From JAJDYQ01 sp963662865 (lineage in GTDB: Bacteria > Pseudomonadota > Gammaproteobacteria > JAJDYQ01), in the NCBI GenBank assembly GCA_963662865.1, contig OY759969.1:372001-436000 (forward strand): a stretch of DNA of 64,000 nucleotides, in the 5' to 3' direction. A program made the translations under genes and the position numbers. Of this stretch, positions 25,520 through 34,416 are shown piece by piece. The notes beneath the pieces were generated by a model, which was not told the DNA's origin, ran no database searches, and saw nothing but the letters and a program-made list of their open reading frames with translations. Numbering within the stretch: the stretch's first letter is position 1; the number at the start of each line of letters is the position of its first letter.

Positions 25520-28207
25520 TTAGCCGGTTTGTTGCTCAGGGGAATCATTAACCGATAGCGCATCCACAATCGCCAGCCTCAGATTCTCCAGTTGCTGGCC
25601 GTCGGTAATCGACCGTTTATCCTGAGTGGTGATATAAAAAACATCTTCGACACGCTCACCGAACGTGGCAATTCTCGCGTTATGCAGGTGCACATCGTGT
25701 TCCATGAATACCTGACCGATATTGGCCAGTATGCCAGGTCTGTCGGTGGTGCGTAGCCTTAACAGGGTGCGTTTCAAACGTCTATCCTGCTCAAATGTTA
25801 GCAGGGTTTTTACTGTAAATTGTTTTAAGGCCCTGGGGACGGCGGCCGTATGCCGACGTATCGGTGCGTCGCCCAGCCGAATTTCTTCTAATACGCGGCT
25901 TTCAATAATATTCAGGTCAGTGGGGTTGCTGACAGGTTTGCCTTGTTCGTTGAGTACAACAAAGGTATCCAGTACGTAACTGTCATTGGTTTCTAGGATG
26001 CGGGCGTCAAGTATATTTAATTGTAATTGTGACAGGGCGCTGGCGCAGTGCGCGAACAGACTGATCTGGTCATTGGTGTATATGAACACGTTGTTGACGC
26101 CACGCTGTGTGTCATAACGGCAGCTTACGATGGGTGGTTTACTATCCGAACAGTCAAGAATGGTAGTCGAATGCCAGACGATGGTGTCCGGGGAATGGCG
26201 CAGGAAGTACTCAAGCGGCATACGTTCCCATAATGTCCGTAGCTGATCGTTGCTTATCCCGGATTTTAGCAGGCGATCACGCGCCTCTTTCCGGCGGGAT
26301 TCAATACTACGCTTTTCCAGTTCCTCGGAGCCAAGGCCATGGCGGTACATGCTTTTGCAGGCATGGTATAGTTCGCTGAGCAGATTGGCTTTCCAGTTGT
26401 TCCATAACGATGGGTTGGTTGCGCATATATCGGCGACGGTTAGGACATAGAGGTAATTCAGTCGTGTATCGTCGGCGACATGGCGGGCGAATTTCTCGAT
26501 AACGTCCGGGTCAGAAACATCCTGTTTCTGTGACGTGGAAGACATCGACAAATGGTTTTCTACCAGCCAGCATACCAGGTCGGTATCGTATTCACTCAGG
26601 CCATGGCGTTCACAAAAATCTCTGGCATCGACGGCGCCGAGTTCAGAATGATCGCCACCACGTCCCTTGGCAATGTCGTGGTAAAGACCAGCGATATAGA
26701 TAAGTTCTGGTTTTGGCAGGGTCGCCATGATCTGGCTGCACAGTGGAAACTCATGGTGATGCTCAGGTACTGTGAAGCGCCTCAGATTACGAATGACAAA
26801 CAGGGTATGTTCATCAACCGTATAAATATGAAACAGGTCATACTGCATCCTGCCGACAATATTTTCAAACTCCGGTAGATAAGCGGCCAGGATGCCATAG
26901 CGGTTCATGCGGCGTAACTCATGGGTGATACCGTGTGGCTGCCGTAAAATTTCCATGAAGTAGCTTTTCGTGCGATTGTCATGACGGAATACATCATCTA
27001 TCTGATGACGATAATGTCGAATCAAGCGAATCGTTGAAGCGCGTACACCTTTAAGTTTTGGATGCTGCTGGAGTAAAAGGAACACCTCCAGGAGCGCCTG
27101 AGGATGGCGTTTAAATATATTTTCATCGGTCACCTCAAGATAACCATAACGCACCTGAAAGCGCCAGCTAAGTTGAGTGATGCGTTGTGGGCGCCAGAAT
27201 GCCTGGGGTAATACTGCCTCGTCGAAGTGCTGAATCAACATTTCACTTAGTCGGCTCAATTCCATGACCGTGCGGTAGTATTTCTGCATGAATCGTTCGA
27301 TTGGTTTGTTGCCCTGACCTTCGTAGCCAAGCTGCCCGGCCAGGGTGCGTTGGAATTCAAATAGCAGACGATCTTCACCGCGACCCGCCAACAAGTGTAA
27401 TGAAATCCGTATTTTGCTGAGATATTCCCGGCCTTCCTGCAGGGTTTTGAATTCCTCTTCGGTTAAAAAACCGGAATCTTTGAGTATCGTGACCTTGCGG
27501 GTTTCAAAATGACGTTTTGCTATCCAGCCAATGGTATGAATATCCCTTAGTCCGCCCGGACTTTCCTTGATATTGGGTTCCAGCTTATAAGCTGCGCCTT
27601 CATATTTTTTACGACGTTTTTCCTGCTCCTCGACCTTGGCGGCATAGAATTTTTTACTGGGCCACAGGCGCTTGTTTGCAGTTGCTCTGCGTATCCGGCC
27701 ATAAAGGACAGGAGAGCCTTTGAGCAGGCGGGCTTCAAGGAGATTGGTAATAACGGTGATATCGTTCTTTGCTTCCGTGACGGTTTCTTTGACTGTTCGG
27801 ACGCTGTGGCCGACCTCCAGCCCGATATCCCACAGAAAGGTAAGGAATTTTTGTATCTTTTCCTTTGTCGTGGCCGATAGGTTTTCCCTGGTCAGGACCA
27901 TGAGATCAATATCAGAGCCAGGGAAAAGCTCGTTTCTGCCATAGCCGCCCACAGCCAGCAGAGCAGCTTCTTTCTTGTGTTCAACAAGCTCAGGCTGCCA
28001 GACCAGGATCAGCACTTCGTCAATAAACCGGGCATAGCCCCATGTCAGTTTTCGGGGAGACGAACCTGACCGGAAACGCTCCTGAAGGATGCTCTGCCCT
28101 GAGACAAGCGCTTTTTTGAAGGCGGCAATGGATGCTGGCGTATCGTCTAGAGCAACCGTCAGTATTTCCAGGACAGGGGCATAGGGGGCGAACTCTGCCG
28201 TGGACAT
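25520..28207 (-). CDS. glnD: Bifunctional PII uridylyltransferase / uridylyl-removing enzyme GlnD
   Basis: GlnD is the glutamine sensor that adds or removes UMP on PII proteins, setting nitrogen metabolism. The 895-residue product, close to the E. coli length (890), has the nucleotidyltransferase motif GGYGRNELFPGSDIDL (around residues 87-102), a central HD phosphohydrolase domain with the YHDIAKGRGGDHS motif, and two C-terminal ACT domains that bind glutamine. The start ATG overlaps the map stop by one base, so the two genes are coupled, the same order as in Pseudomonas. Confidence 0.97.
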   Translation of the reverse strand: MSTAEFAPYAPVLEILTVALDDTPASIAAFKKALVSGQSILQERFRSGSSPRKLTWGYARFIDEVLILVWQPELVEHKKEAALLAVGGYGRNELFPGSDIDLMVLTRENLSATTKEKIQKFLTFLWDIGLEVGHSVRTVKETVTEAKNDITVITNLLEARLLKGSPVLYGRIRRATANKRLWPSKKFYAAKVEEQEKRRKKYEGAAYKLEPNIKESPGGLRDIHTIGWIAKRHFETRKVTILKDSGFLTEEEFKTLQEGREYLSKIRISLHLLAGRGEDRLLFEFQRTLAGQLGYEGQGNKPIERFMQKYYRTVMELSRLSEMLIQHFDEAVLPQAFWRPQRITQLSWRFQVRYGYLEVTDENIFKRHPQALLEVFLLLQQHPKLKGVRASTIRLIRHYRHQIDDVFRHDNRTKSYFMEILRQPHGITHELRRMNRYGILAAYLPEFENIVGRMQYDLFHIYTVDEHTLFVIRNLRRFTVPEHHHEFPLCSQIMATLPKPELIYIAGLYHDIAKGRGGDHSELGAVDARDFCERHGLSEYDTDLVCWLVENHLSMSSTSQKQDVSDPDVIEKFARHVADDTRLNYLYVLTVADICATNPSLWNNWKANLLSELYHACKSMYRHGLGSEELEKRSIESRRKEARDRLLKSGISNDQLRTLWERMPLEYFLRHSPDTIVWHSTTILDCSDSKPPIVSCRYDTQRGVNNVFIYTNDQISLFAHCASALSQLQLNILDARILETNDSYVLDTFVVLNEQGKPVSNPTDLNIIESRVLEEIRLGDAPIRRHTAAVPRALKQFTVKTLLTFEQDRRLKRTLLRLRTTDRPGILANIGQVFMEHDVHLHNARIATFGERVEDVFYITTQDKRSITDGQQLENLRLAIVDALSVNDSPEQQTG

Positions 28208-29001
28208 TACTGGCGCCAGTCAGGCGGGGCCTGGCGGCCTTTCTTAGTAGGACTGATGGTTAATATCTCATATCCGCTGTCGGTGACTAGAATGGTATGC
28301 TCCCATTGCGCCGACAGGCTTCTGTCCTTGGTGACAACCGTCCATTGGTCGCCAAGAAGCTTGGTATGTCTCTTGCCGATATTGACCATGGGCTCAATGG
28401 TGAAGATCATGCCTGGTTCCAGCATCAGGCCGGTGCCCGTTTTACCGTAGTGCAATACTTGTGGATCTTCATGAAATAACCTGCCAATGCCATGGCCGCA
28501 ATACTCCCGAACCACCGAACAATTGTGCGATTCCGCGTAGGTTTGAATGGCATGGCCTATATCGCCGAGTCGCGTTCCCGGCTGAATCAGCTCTATACCG
28601 ATCCACATGCAGTCATAGGCGACCAGGGTGACTCTTTTCGCGAGGAGCGATGTTTCGCCGACGGAAAACATGCGACTGGTGTCACCGTGGTATCCATCCT
28701 TGATGACGGTAATGTCGATATTGATGATATCGCCTTTCCTGAGGAGTTTGTCTCCCGGAATGCCGTGACAGACCTGGTGGTTGACGGACGTACAGATTGA
28801 TTTTGGGAAGCCCCGGTAGTTCAGTGGTGCCGGAATGGCATCCTGGGTATTTACGATATAGTTGTGGCAGATCTCGTTGAGTTCACCAGTGGTTACCCCC
28901 GCGTTGATGTGGGGGCCAATCATATCCAGCACTTCGGCGGCCAGGCGTCCGGCTACGCGCATTTTCTCTATTTCCGCAGATGTTTTGATGCTGACTGTCA
29001 T
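28207..29001 (-). CDS. map: Methionine aminopeptidase, type I
   Basis: Map removes the initiator methionine from nascent proteins. I place the start at the ATG at 29001, giving 264 residues, the normal type I length, with the canonical IKTSAEIEKMRVAG opening; the open frame continues upstream to 29172 but that extension has no family counterpart. Metal ligands are in the conserved NIDITVIKDGYHGDTSRMF and HGIGRLFHEDPQV blocks and the later EPM and EHT motifs. It is divergent from rpsB across a 269-base intergenic region, as in most gammaproteobacteria. Confidence 0.95.
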   Translation of the reverse strand: MTVSIKTSAEIEKMRVAGRLAAEVLDMIGPHINAGVTTGELNEICHNYIVNTQDAIPAPLNYRGFPKSICTSVNHQVCHGIPGDKLLRKGDIINIDITVIKDGYHGDTSRMFSVGETSLLAKRVTLVAYDCMWIGIELIQPGTRLGDIGHAIQTYAESHNCSVVREYCGHGIGRLFHEDPQVLHYGKTGTGLMLEPGMIFTIEPMVNIGKRHTKLLGDQWTVVTKDRSLSAQWEHTILVTDSGYEILTISPTKKGRQAPPDWRQ

Positions 29002-29060
29002 GACATGGCTCCGAAATTTCCACCGATTATGAAAAAACTCTAACTTTTCAGCAAAGTGGT

Positions 29061-29097
29061 TTGTTGAAAACAACTTGTTATGGTATAAAGCGCACGC
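29061..29097 (+). promoter_or_regulatory. Candidate rpsB promoter with GC-rich discriminator
   Basis: TTGTTG (29061-29066) and TATAAA (29084-29089) are separated by 17 bases and followed by the GC-rich stretch GCGCACGC. A GC-rich discriminator after the -10 box is characteristic of stringently controlled ribosomal promoters, and E. coli rpsB has a comparable one. The predicted leader is about 175 nucleotides, similar to the long E. coli rpsB leader. Confidence 0.6.
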
Positions 29098-29179
29098 TTG
29101 CGGCACAAGTGGGCGGTTGAGCATTATTCGATCAATTATCGACTGCTTGATTTTTTGTAAATACACACGCATACCGTCA

Positions 29180-29226
29180 CGGCGGATGGGTGCCTGGGTT
29201 TGGTTTGATCTTCAGGTTGTCCGCCG
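29180..29226 (+). promoter_or_regulatory. Structured rpsB mRNA leader (probable S2 autoregulatory element)
   Basis: CGGCGGA (29180-29186) can pair perfectly with TCCGCCG (29220-29226), and inside this CCTG (29193-29196) can pair with CAGG (29213-29216), giving a stacked stem-loop about 45 bases before the rpsB start. In E. coli the rpsB-tsf leader is the target of autogenous repression by S2. The pairing is seen in sequence; the regulatory role is inferred from that precedent. Confidence 0.5.
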
Positions 29227-29270
29227 GGGTAGCGCAGAGAATTAACCCAATACAATCTGGAGTAAATATA

Positions 29271-30233
29271 ATGGCAAATGTTACCATGCGCCAATTGCTG
29301 GAGGCTGGCGTACACTTCGGTCATCAGACCCGTTACTGGAATCCCAGGATGGCCCCTTACATATTCGGTCATCGCAGCAAGATTCATATTATTAATCTTG
29401 AAAAGACCCTTCCGATGTTAAGCGGTGCGCTCAATTATCTTGGAGCAGTGGCCGCCAAGAAAGGCAAAATTCTTTTTGTAGGCACCAAGCGTGCGGCGCG
29501 TGACCCGATTGCCGGGGCTGCCGAACGCTGTGAAATGCCCTATGTGAGTCAGCGCTGGCTGGGCGGTATGCTGACGAACTTCAAAACCGTGCGTCAATCT
29601 GTTGAACGCATGAAGAATATCGAGTCCATGGAAGAAGATGGTCGTGTGGAACGTCTGAGCAAGAAAGAGGCGCTGGGTCTGCGTCGTGAAGCAGAGAAGC
29701 TGAATAAAAGCCTGGGCGGAATTCGTAATATGGATTACCTGCCCGATGCGATCTTCGTGATTGATGTTGGCTATGAAAATATTGCCATCAGTGAAGCAAA
29801 CAAGCTGGGTATCCCGGTTGTTGGCGTAGTTGATACGAACAACAAGGCTGATGGTGTTGATTACGTTATCCCGGGGAATGATGACGCTATTCGGGCGATT
29901 ACTCTTTACGTGGAAGCAGCCGCCGATGCCATTGTCGAAGGTAGCAAATCGGTGACCACGCACGCAGGTGGCGATGAGTTCGTCGAAGTGGACGAAGACA
30001 AGCGTACAGAGGCAGAAAAGAAGGCTGCCAAAAAAGTTGCGAAAGTGACCACAAAGAAAAAAATAGTCATTCCAGCTACTGGAGAAAAGGTTGCTTTCAA
30101 AGAGAAAAAGTCTGAGTCAGCCAATCAGCAGTTAACGTATTACGTAACCAATCGTAAGGCCCCATATAAGGCATTGCCGGGCAAGACGATTGAAGCGGCA
30201 TATACCGCAGCTTCTTTTATTCTTGCCGGATGA
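29271..30233 (+). CDS. rpsB: 30S ribosomal protein S2 with extended C-terminal tail
   Basis: S2 binds the head-body junction of the 30S subunit. The ATG at 29271 with GGAG upstream gives MANVTMRQLLEAG, the canonical start; the frame is open further upstream but without family support. Residues 1 to about 225 form an ordinary S2 core (GVHFGHQTRYWNPRM, FVGTKRAA, WLGGMLTNF). Unusually, the protein runs to 320 residues against 241 in E. coli: an acidic patch (about 234-243), a lysine/alanine-rich stretch (about 248-264), and a further segment of about 55 residues I do not recognise. The stop overlaps the ATG of an unknown 110-residue gene. Confidence 0.96.
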   Translation: MANVTMRQLLEAGVHFGHQTRYWNPRMAPYIFGHRSKIHIINLEKTLPMLSGALNYLGAVAAKKGKILFVGTKRAARDPIAGAAERCEMPYVSQRWLGGMLTNFKTVRQSVERMKNIESMEEDGRVERLSKKEALGLRREAEKLNKSLGGIRNMDYLPDAIFVIDVGYENIAISEANKLGIPVVGVVDTNNKADGVDYVIPGNDDAIRAITLYVEAAADAIVEGSKSVTTHAGGDEFVEVDEDKRTEAEKKAAKKVAKVTTKKKIVIPATGEKVAFKEKKSESANQQLTYYVTNRKAPYKALPGKTIEAAYTAASFILAG

Positions 30234-30562
30234 TCGAGTTATCTGAGGAAGGTGAGATTATCCCCGGCCGCAAGGCAAAAAATCCATCACTGGTCCGCAG
30301 GTTGCTCGGACAATCGGCGCATGGCTATTGGAAGAGAGAGGGTTATTATGATCAGGCCTCGGATGATTTAACGGAGAGCGGTCGTGAAATACTTGCCGCT
30401 CGTTTAAAAAACGGTCAAACCAAAGGATATAGCACGATACAGGAGCTTATCGCCGGGCTTATCCATGCGGTCACCACTGGAGGTAGGCACAGGATTTGGG
30501 ACAAGGACATTGACTTTAACGAAGAGATAGCTGTTGAAGTGCCTGAAAAAGATAGTGAATAG
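30230..30562 (+). CDS. Uncharacterised 110-residue protein coupled to rpsB
   Basis: I do not recognise this gene. Its ATG overlaps the rpsB stop (ATGA), so it is likely translationally coupled and made in proportion to S2. The 110-residue product is charged, with no signal peptide or membrane segment, so it should be cytosolic. It starts with an acidic stretch, has a basic RKAKNPSLVRRLLG segment, an aromatic GYWKREGYYDQ patch, a predicted helix around residues 45-75, and an acidic C-terminus. In other gammaproteobacteria rpsB is followed directly by tsf. Whether it works with the unusual S2 tail or is a passenger is unknown. Codon use looks like its neighbours, supporting a real gene. Confidence 0.75.
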   Translation: MIELSEEGEIIPGRKAKNPSLVRRLLGQSAHGYWKREGYYDQASDDLTESGREILAARLKNGQTKGYSTIQELIAGLIHAVTTGGRHRIWDKDIDFNEEIAVEVPEKDSE

Positions 30563-30624
30563 GCACGCTTGTTCGGTGGATTTCTCCCCGGTTTTTAGGA
30601 TTTGAACTTTGAGAGGTTATTGAA

Positions 30625-31512
30625 ATGGCAATTACAGCTGCGATGGTTAAAGAACTGCGCGAACGTACCGGTGCAGGCATGATGGAATGCAAAAAGTCAC
30701 TGGTTGAGGCCAATGGCGACATGGATGCCGCTGCGGATCTTCTGCGTAAGGCAGGTGCAGCCAGGGCTGATAGGAAAGCAGGGCGCGTTGCTACTGAAGG
30801 TGCCGTAGTAATCGCTGAAGGCAGCAACGCCATGGTGATTTTGGAAGTAAACTGTGAGACAGATTTCGCCGCCAGGAATGATGACTTTACGGCCTATGTC
30901 GAAGCGGTGGCAAAGCGTGTGCTTGCTGATCGCCCTGCGGACCTGGATACCCTGAATGCCCTGCCTCTGGAAGATGGTGGCGCTTCGGTGACTGACAGTT
31001 TGCAGGACCTGATTGGCAAAGTCGGTGAAAACATGAATGTTCGTCGCTTCGAGATCGTTGCAGGTGACAACCTGGGTAGCTATCTGCACAAAGTCGGCCC
31101 GACGGCGCGTATTGGTGTGATTGCCGCACTTGAGGGCGGTAATGCTGCTTTGGCCCGGGATATCGCGATGCATATCGCGGCATCCAGACCGCAGTTCATT
31201 GATTCCGATGCGGTTGACCGGGAAGTGCTGGAAAAAGAAAAGGCCATTTTGACGGAACAGGCAAAAGAAAGTGGCAAGCCCGCCGCTATCGTCGAAAAGA
31301 TGGTCAAGGGGCGCGTGAACAAATTTTTGAAGGAAATTACCTTGCTGGGTCAGTCTTTTGTCAAGGACACTGACACGACTGTTGAAAAACTACTCAAGGC
31401 AAGTAATGCCAGGGTGATTTCATTCACTCGTTTTGAACTGGGTGAGGGCATTGAAAAGAAAGAAGAGAACTTCGCTGAAGAGGTTATGGCTCAAGCGAAA
31501 GCTGCGCAGTAA
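30625..31512 (+). CDS. tsf: Translation elongation factor Ts
   Basis: EF-Ts is the guanine-nucleotide exchange factor for EF-Tu. The 295-residue protein begins with the MAITAAMVKELRERTGAGMM UBA-like domain, contains the TDFAARND core motif that contacts EF-Tu, and has the two subdomains typical of the long bacterial form (E. coli 283). A ribosome-binding GAGAGG precedes the ATG. It is separated from the 110-residue gene by 62 bases; rpsB and tsf are otherwise normally adjacent. It overlaps pyrH by one base. Confidence 0.97.
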   Translation: MAITAAMVKELRERTGAGMMECKKSLVEANGDMDAAADLLRKAGAARADRKAGRVATEGAVVIAEGSNAMVILEVNCETDFAARNDDFTAYVEAVAKRVLADRPADLDTLNALPLEDGGASVTDSLQDLIGKVGENMNVRRFEIVAGDNLGSYLHKVGPTARIGVIAALEGGNAALARDIAMHIAASRPQFIDSDAVDREVLEKEKAILTEQAKESGKPAAIVEKMVKGRVNKFLKEITLLGQSFVKDTDTTVEKLLKASNARVISFTRFELGEGIEKKEENFAEEVMAQAKAAQ

Positions 31513-32228
31513 TGTCGGAATCACCGGTCTTTAAGCGTATTCTTCTCAAGCTTAGCGGCGAGGCGTTAATGGGGCCCGGTGATTATGGTATTGACCCGGA
31601 AATGATCGGTTTTGTCGCGTCCGAGGTTAAGTCCGTTATTGGCTTGGGTGTAGAAGTTGGTGTGGTGATTGGCGGCGGTAACATATTCCGTGGTGCTGGC
31701 TTGGCGGCTGGTGGCATGGACCGGGTAACCGGGGACCACATGGGGATGTTGGCAACCGTGATTAATTCTCTCGCAATGCAGCAGGCGCTTGAAAAACTGG
31801 ATTTGCAGGCGCGCGTGATGTCCGCAGTCTCAATCAATGAAATGTGCGAAGATTATATTCGTCGCCGTGCGTTACGGCACCTTGAGAGAGGGCGCGTGAC
31901 GATATTTGCGGCCGGTACGGGTAACCCATTCTTTACTACGGATTCCGCAGCCAGCTTGCGCGCGGTCGAGATCGGGGCGGACATTCTTCTAAAAGCGACC
32001 AAGGTTGATGGTATCTATTCGGCCGACCCCGCAACAAGTCCTGACGCCACCCGGTACAGCCGGATTTCCTATGACGAGGCACTGTCAAAAAAGCTGGGTG
32101 TGATGGACGCCACAGCGATTGTATTATGCCGGGATAACAGCCTGCCTCTGCGGGTACTGAATATTAACGAAAAAGGCGCACTGAAACACCTGATGTTGGG
32201 TGGCAGTGTCGGCACGCTGGTAAATTAG
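31512..32228 (+). CDS. pyrH: Uridylate kinase
   Basis: PyrH is the hexameric amino-acid-kinase-fold enzyme that phosphorylates UMP. The 238-residue length fits the family (241 in E. coli). Visible motifs are the N-terminal RILLKLSGEAL, GGGNIFRGAGLA, the DHMGMLAT segment and the TDSAASLRAVEI block. The start uses the last base of the tsf stop (TAATG), giving coupled translation within the rpsB-tsf-pyrH-frr operon. Confidence 0.97.
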   Translation: MSESPVFKRILLKLSGEALMGPGDYGIDPEMIGFVASEVKSVIGLGVEVGVVIGGGNIFRGAGLAAGGMDRVTGDHMGMLATVINSLAMQQALEKLDLQARVMSAVSINEMCEDYIRRRALRHLERGRVTIFAAGTGNPFFTTDSAASLRAVEIGADILLKATKVDGIYSADPATSPDATRYSRISYDEALSKKLGVMDATAIVLCRDNSLPLRVLNINEKGALKHLMLGGSVGTLVN

Positions 32229-32257
32229 CCTGACTTGATAAAGGAGGAGGGGAGCGA

Positions 32258-32815
32258 ATGATTGAAGAAATCATAGGGGATGCCAGGCGCAGAATGGGTA
32301 AGTCGCTGGATACGTTGGCAACGGAGCTTACAAAAATACGCACCGGTCGCGCCAATGCAAGTCTTCTGGATCATATCAAAGTAGAGTACTACGGTTCGGA
32401 GGTGTCGCTGAACAATGTGGCGAATATTGTTGCTGAGGATGCTCGTACCTTAGCCGTTACTGCCTATGAAAAGGACATGACTCCGGTTATTGAGAAAGCT
32501 ATCTTAACTTCTGATTTGGGTATTACCCCTGATACGGTGGGGGCTGTTATCCGGATTCCGATGCCGGCGCTGACCGAAGAGCGCCGCCGTGATCTAGTCA
32601 AGGTTGTTAAAGGCGAAGCCGAAAGCTCCAGGGTTGCCATACGCAATATTCGTCGCGACGCCAACGGCGATTTGAAAGCCATGGTCAAGGAAAAAGTGAT
32701 TTCTGAAGACGATGAACGCAGAGCAGCGGACCAGGTTCAAAAAATGACAGATAAATTTGTTACCAGAGTTGACGTCATGGTTATGGAAAAGGAAAAAGAG
32801 CTTTTGGAAATCTAG
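32258..32815 (+). CDS. frr: Ribosome recycling factor
   Basis: RRF, with EF-G, splits post-termination ribosomes. The 185-residue length is exactly that of E. coli. The conserved LTKIRTGRAN block near residue 26, the central beta domain, and the second helical arm with EERRRDLVK are present. A very strong ribosome-binding site (AGGAGG at about 32242) lies upstream of the ATG. It precedes uppS by five bases. Confidence 0.97.
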   Translation: MIEEIIGDARRRMGKSLDTLATELTKIRTGRANASLLDHIKVEYYGSEVSLNNVANIVAEDARTLAVTAYEKDMTPVIEKAILTSDLGITPDTVGAVIRIPMPALTEERRRDLVKVVKGEAESSRVAIRNIRRDANGDLKAMVKEKVISEDDERRAADQVQKMTDKFVTRVDVMVMEKEKELLEI

Positions 32816-32820
32816 CGTTT

Positions 32821-33582
32821 ATGAGAACTGTTGCTGACAATACCGCTTTGGCAATACCGGACCACGTTGCGATTATTATGGACGGTAACGGGCGTTGGGC
32901 GAAACGGCGTGATGAACCGCGTCACAAGGGACATCGCCAGGGCGTAAAGTCCGTTAAGAATATCGTCAGGGCCTGTCTCAGGAATAATATTCGTTATTTG
33001 ACATTATTTGCCTTCAGTAGCGAGAACTGGAAACGACCGCGTAAGGAAGTCGGTCTGTTAATGGATCTGTTTCTGGTTGTACTGGACGGCGAGATTAGGG
33101 AGCTGGACGAGAGCGGCGTTCAGTTGCGTTTTATCGGTGACCGGAATCACATTCCTGCCGATATTCAGCGTGCGATGGAGGATGCAGAAACACAGACGGC
33201 TTCCAATAACACCCTGACATTAGTTATCGCTGTAAGTTATGGTGGACGATGGGACATAACACAGGCCGCGCAACGTTTGGCCGAACAGGTCAAGTCAGAG
33301 GAAGTTAACGTAGAAGATATTACAGAGGAATCTCTGGCAGAAAATATCTCTACGGTTGATATTCCGGCGCCGGACCTGTTTATCCGTACCGGGGGAGAAC
33401 ACCGCATAAGTAATTTTCTTCTCTGGCAACTGGCTTATACGGAGCTCTATTTTACCGATACTCTGTGGCCGGATTTTAATGAAATGGCCTTTAGCATGGC
33501 GTTAAAAGATTATGCCAGGCGGCAGCGCCGTTATGGAATGACCTCGGAGCAAATGACATCCGGAAAGGTTTCTCATGCTTAA
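32821..33582 (+). CDS. uppS: Undecaprenyl diphosphate synthase (cis-prenyltransferase)
   Basis: UppS condenses eight isopentenyl diphosphates onto farnesyl diphosphate to give the C55 carrier precursor used by MraY and others. The 253-residue protein has the diphosphate-binding IMDGNGRWAKRR motif with catalytic Asp21, the HKGHRQG segment, and the RTGGEHRISNFLLWQ block that binds the second substrate. It overlaps cdsA by eight bases. Together with dxr nearby it ties isoprenoid supply to envelope synthesis. Confidence 0.97.
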   Translation: MRTVADNTALAIPDHVAIIMDGNGRWAKRRDEPRHKGHRQGVKSVKNIVRACLRNNIRYLTLFAFSSENWKRPRKEVGLLMDLFLVVLDGEIRELDESGVQLRFIGDRNHIPADIQRAMEDAETQTASNNTLTLVIAVSYGGRWDITQAAQRLAEQVKSEEVNVEDITEESLAENISTVDIPAPDLFIRTGGEHRISNFLLWQLAYTELYFTDTLWPDFNEMAFSMALKDYARRQRRYGMTSEQMTSGKVSHA

Positions 33583-34414
33583 AGCTCGTATTCTCACGGC
33601 ACTGGTACTCATCCCGCTATTGCTTGCGGCGGTTATCTGGTTATCCACCGGTTACCTTGCCGTACTCTTGGGAGGCGTTATTCTGATTGGTGGCTGGGAG
33701 TGGTCCCGCCTGTCAGGATTTGCCAGTGTTACATCCCGGCTGGCTTACGTCGGCCTGATCGGAGTATCCATGTGGTATGGTTACGATTGGATAGGCTGGA
33801 GTCATGCCATGCAATATATGCTGTATTTTGTGTTTGTCTGCTGGTTACTGATGTTTGTCTGGTTGACGCTGGCTCCGGCGGAAAAAATGTTGTCAAACGC
33901 AGTTAATGTGTATTTTCGTGGCTTTATCGGGCTTGTCCTGTTGATTCCTCCTTGGCTTTCCTTGCTATGGCTGCACTCGCTGGCAGGTTATGGCTTGTAT
34001 CTCCTGCTATCGTTCTTCATATTAATCTGGGCGGTGGACTCCGGTGCCTATTTTTCCGGCAAATTGGCGGGTGTTACCAGACTGGCGCCGACGATTAGTC
34101 CGGGCAAATCCTTGGAAGGCGTTTACGGGGGACTCGTCGCAACGATTATCGCGGCTTTTCTATTAAGCTATGCTCTGGAATTCGAGGATATTCACCTACT
34201 GCAATTTATCAGTCTGGCGCTACTCAGCAGTATTTTTTCAACAATTGGGGATCTGTTTGAAAGCGTGGCGAAGCGTTCTTCCGGGCTGAAAGACAGCAGT
34301 AATATATTTCCGGGCCATGGCGGCGTTATGGATAGAATTGACGGCCTTACAGCCGCTGCGCCGGTTTATGTGCTGGCGTTGGGCTGGTTTCCTGCGCTTA
34401 TGCCGGGCATATAG
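33575..34414 (+). CDS. cdsA: Phosphatidate cytidylyltransferase CdsA
   Basis: CdsA makes CDP-diacylglycerol, the precursor of all phospholipids, in the inner membrane. The 279-residue polytopic protein (E. coli 285) has about eight hydrophobic helices and the family signature near the C-terminus: KRSSGLKDSSNIFPGHGG followed by Met-Asp-Arg-Ile-Asp. It overlaps uppS by eight bases and dxr begins two bases after its stop. Confidence 0.96.
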   Translation: MLKARILTALVLIPLLLAAVIWLSTGYLAVLLGGVILIGGWEWSRLSGFASVTSRLAYVGLIGVSMWYGYDWIGWSHAMQYMLYFVFVCWLLMFVWLTLAPAEKMLSNAVNVYFRGFIGLVLLIPPWLSLLWLHSLAGYGLYLLLSFFILIWAVDSGAYFSGKLAGVTRLAPTISPGKSLEGVYGGLVATIIAAFLLSYALEFEDIHLLQFISLALLSSIFSTIGDLFESVAKRSSGLKDSSNIFPGHGGVMDRIDGLTAAAPVYVLALGWFPALMPGI

Positions 34415-34416
34415 TC

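Noticed and set aside
29002..29172. Upstream extension of map by 57 codons
   Set aside because: It would cover the divergent rpsB promoter region and has no similarity to type I methionine aminopeptidases; the ATG at 29001 gives the normal length.
29190..29270. Upstream extension of rpsB by 27 codons
   Set aside because: It has no counterpart in S2 proteins, overlaps the predicted leader stem, and a proper ribosome-binding site precedes the ATG at 29271.
30563..30624. Attenuator-type terminator before tsf, as known in E. coli
   Set aside because: A CCCCGGTTTTT stretch is present but I could not find a matching stem of useful length upstream.
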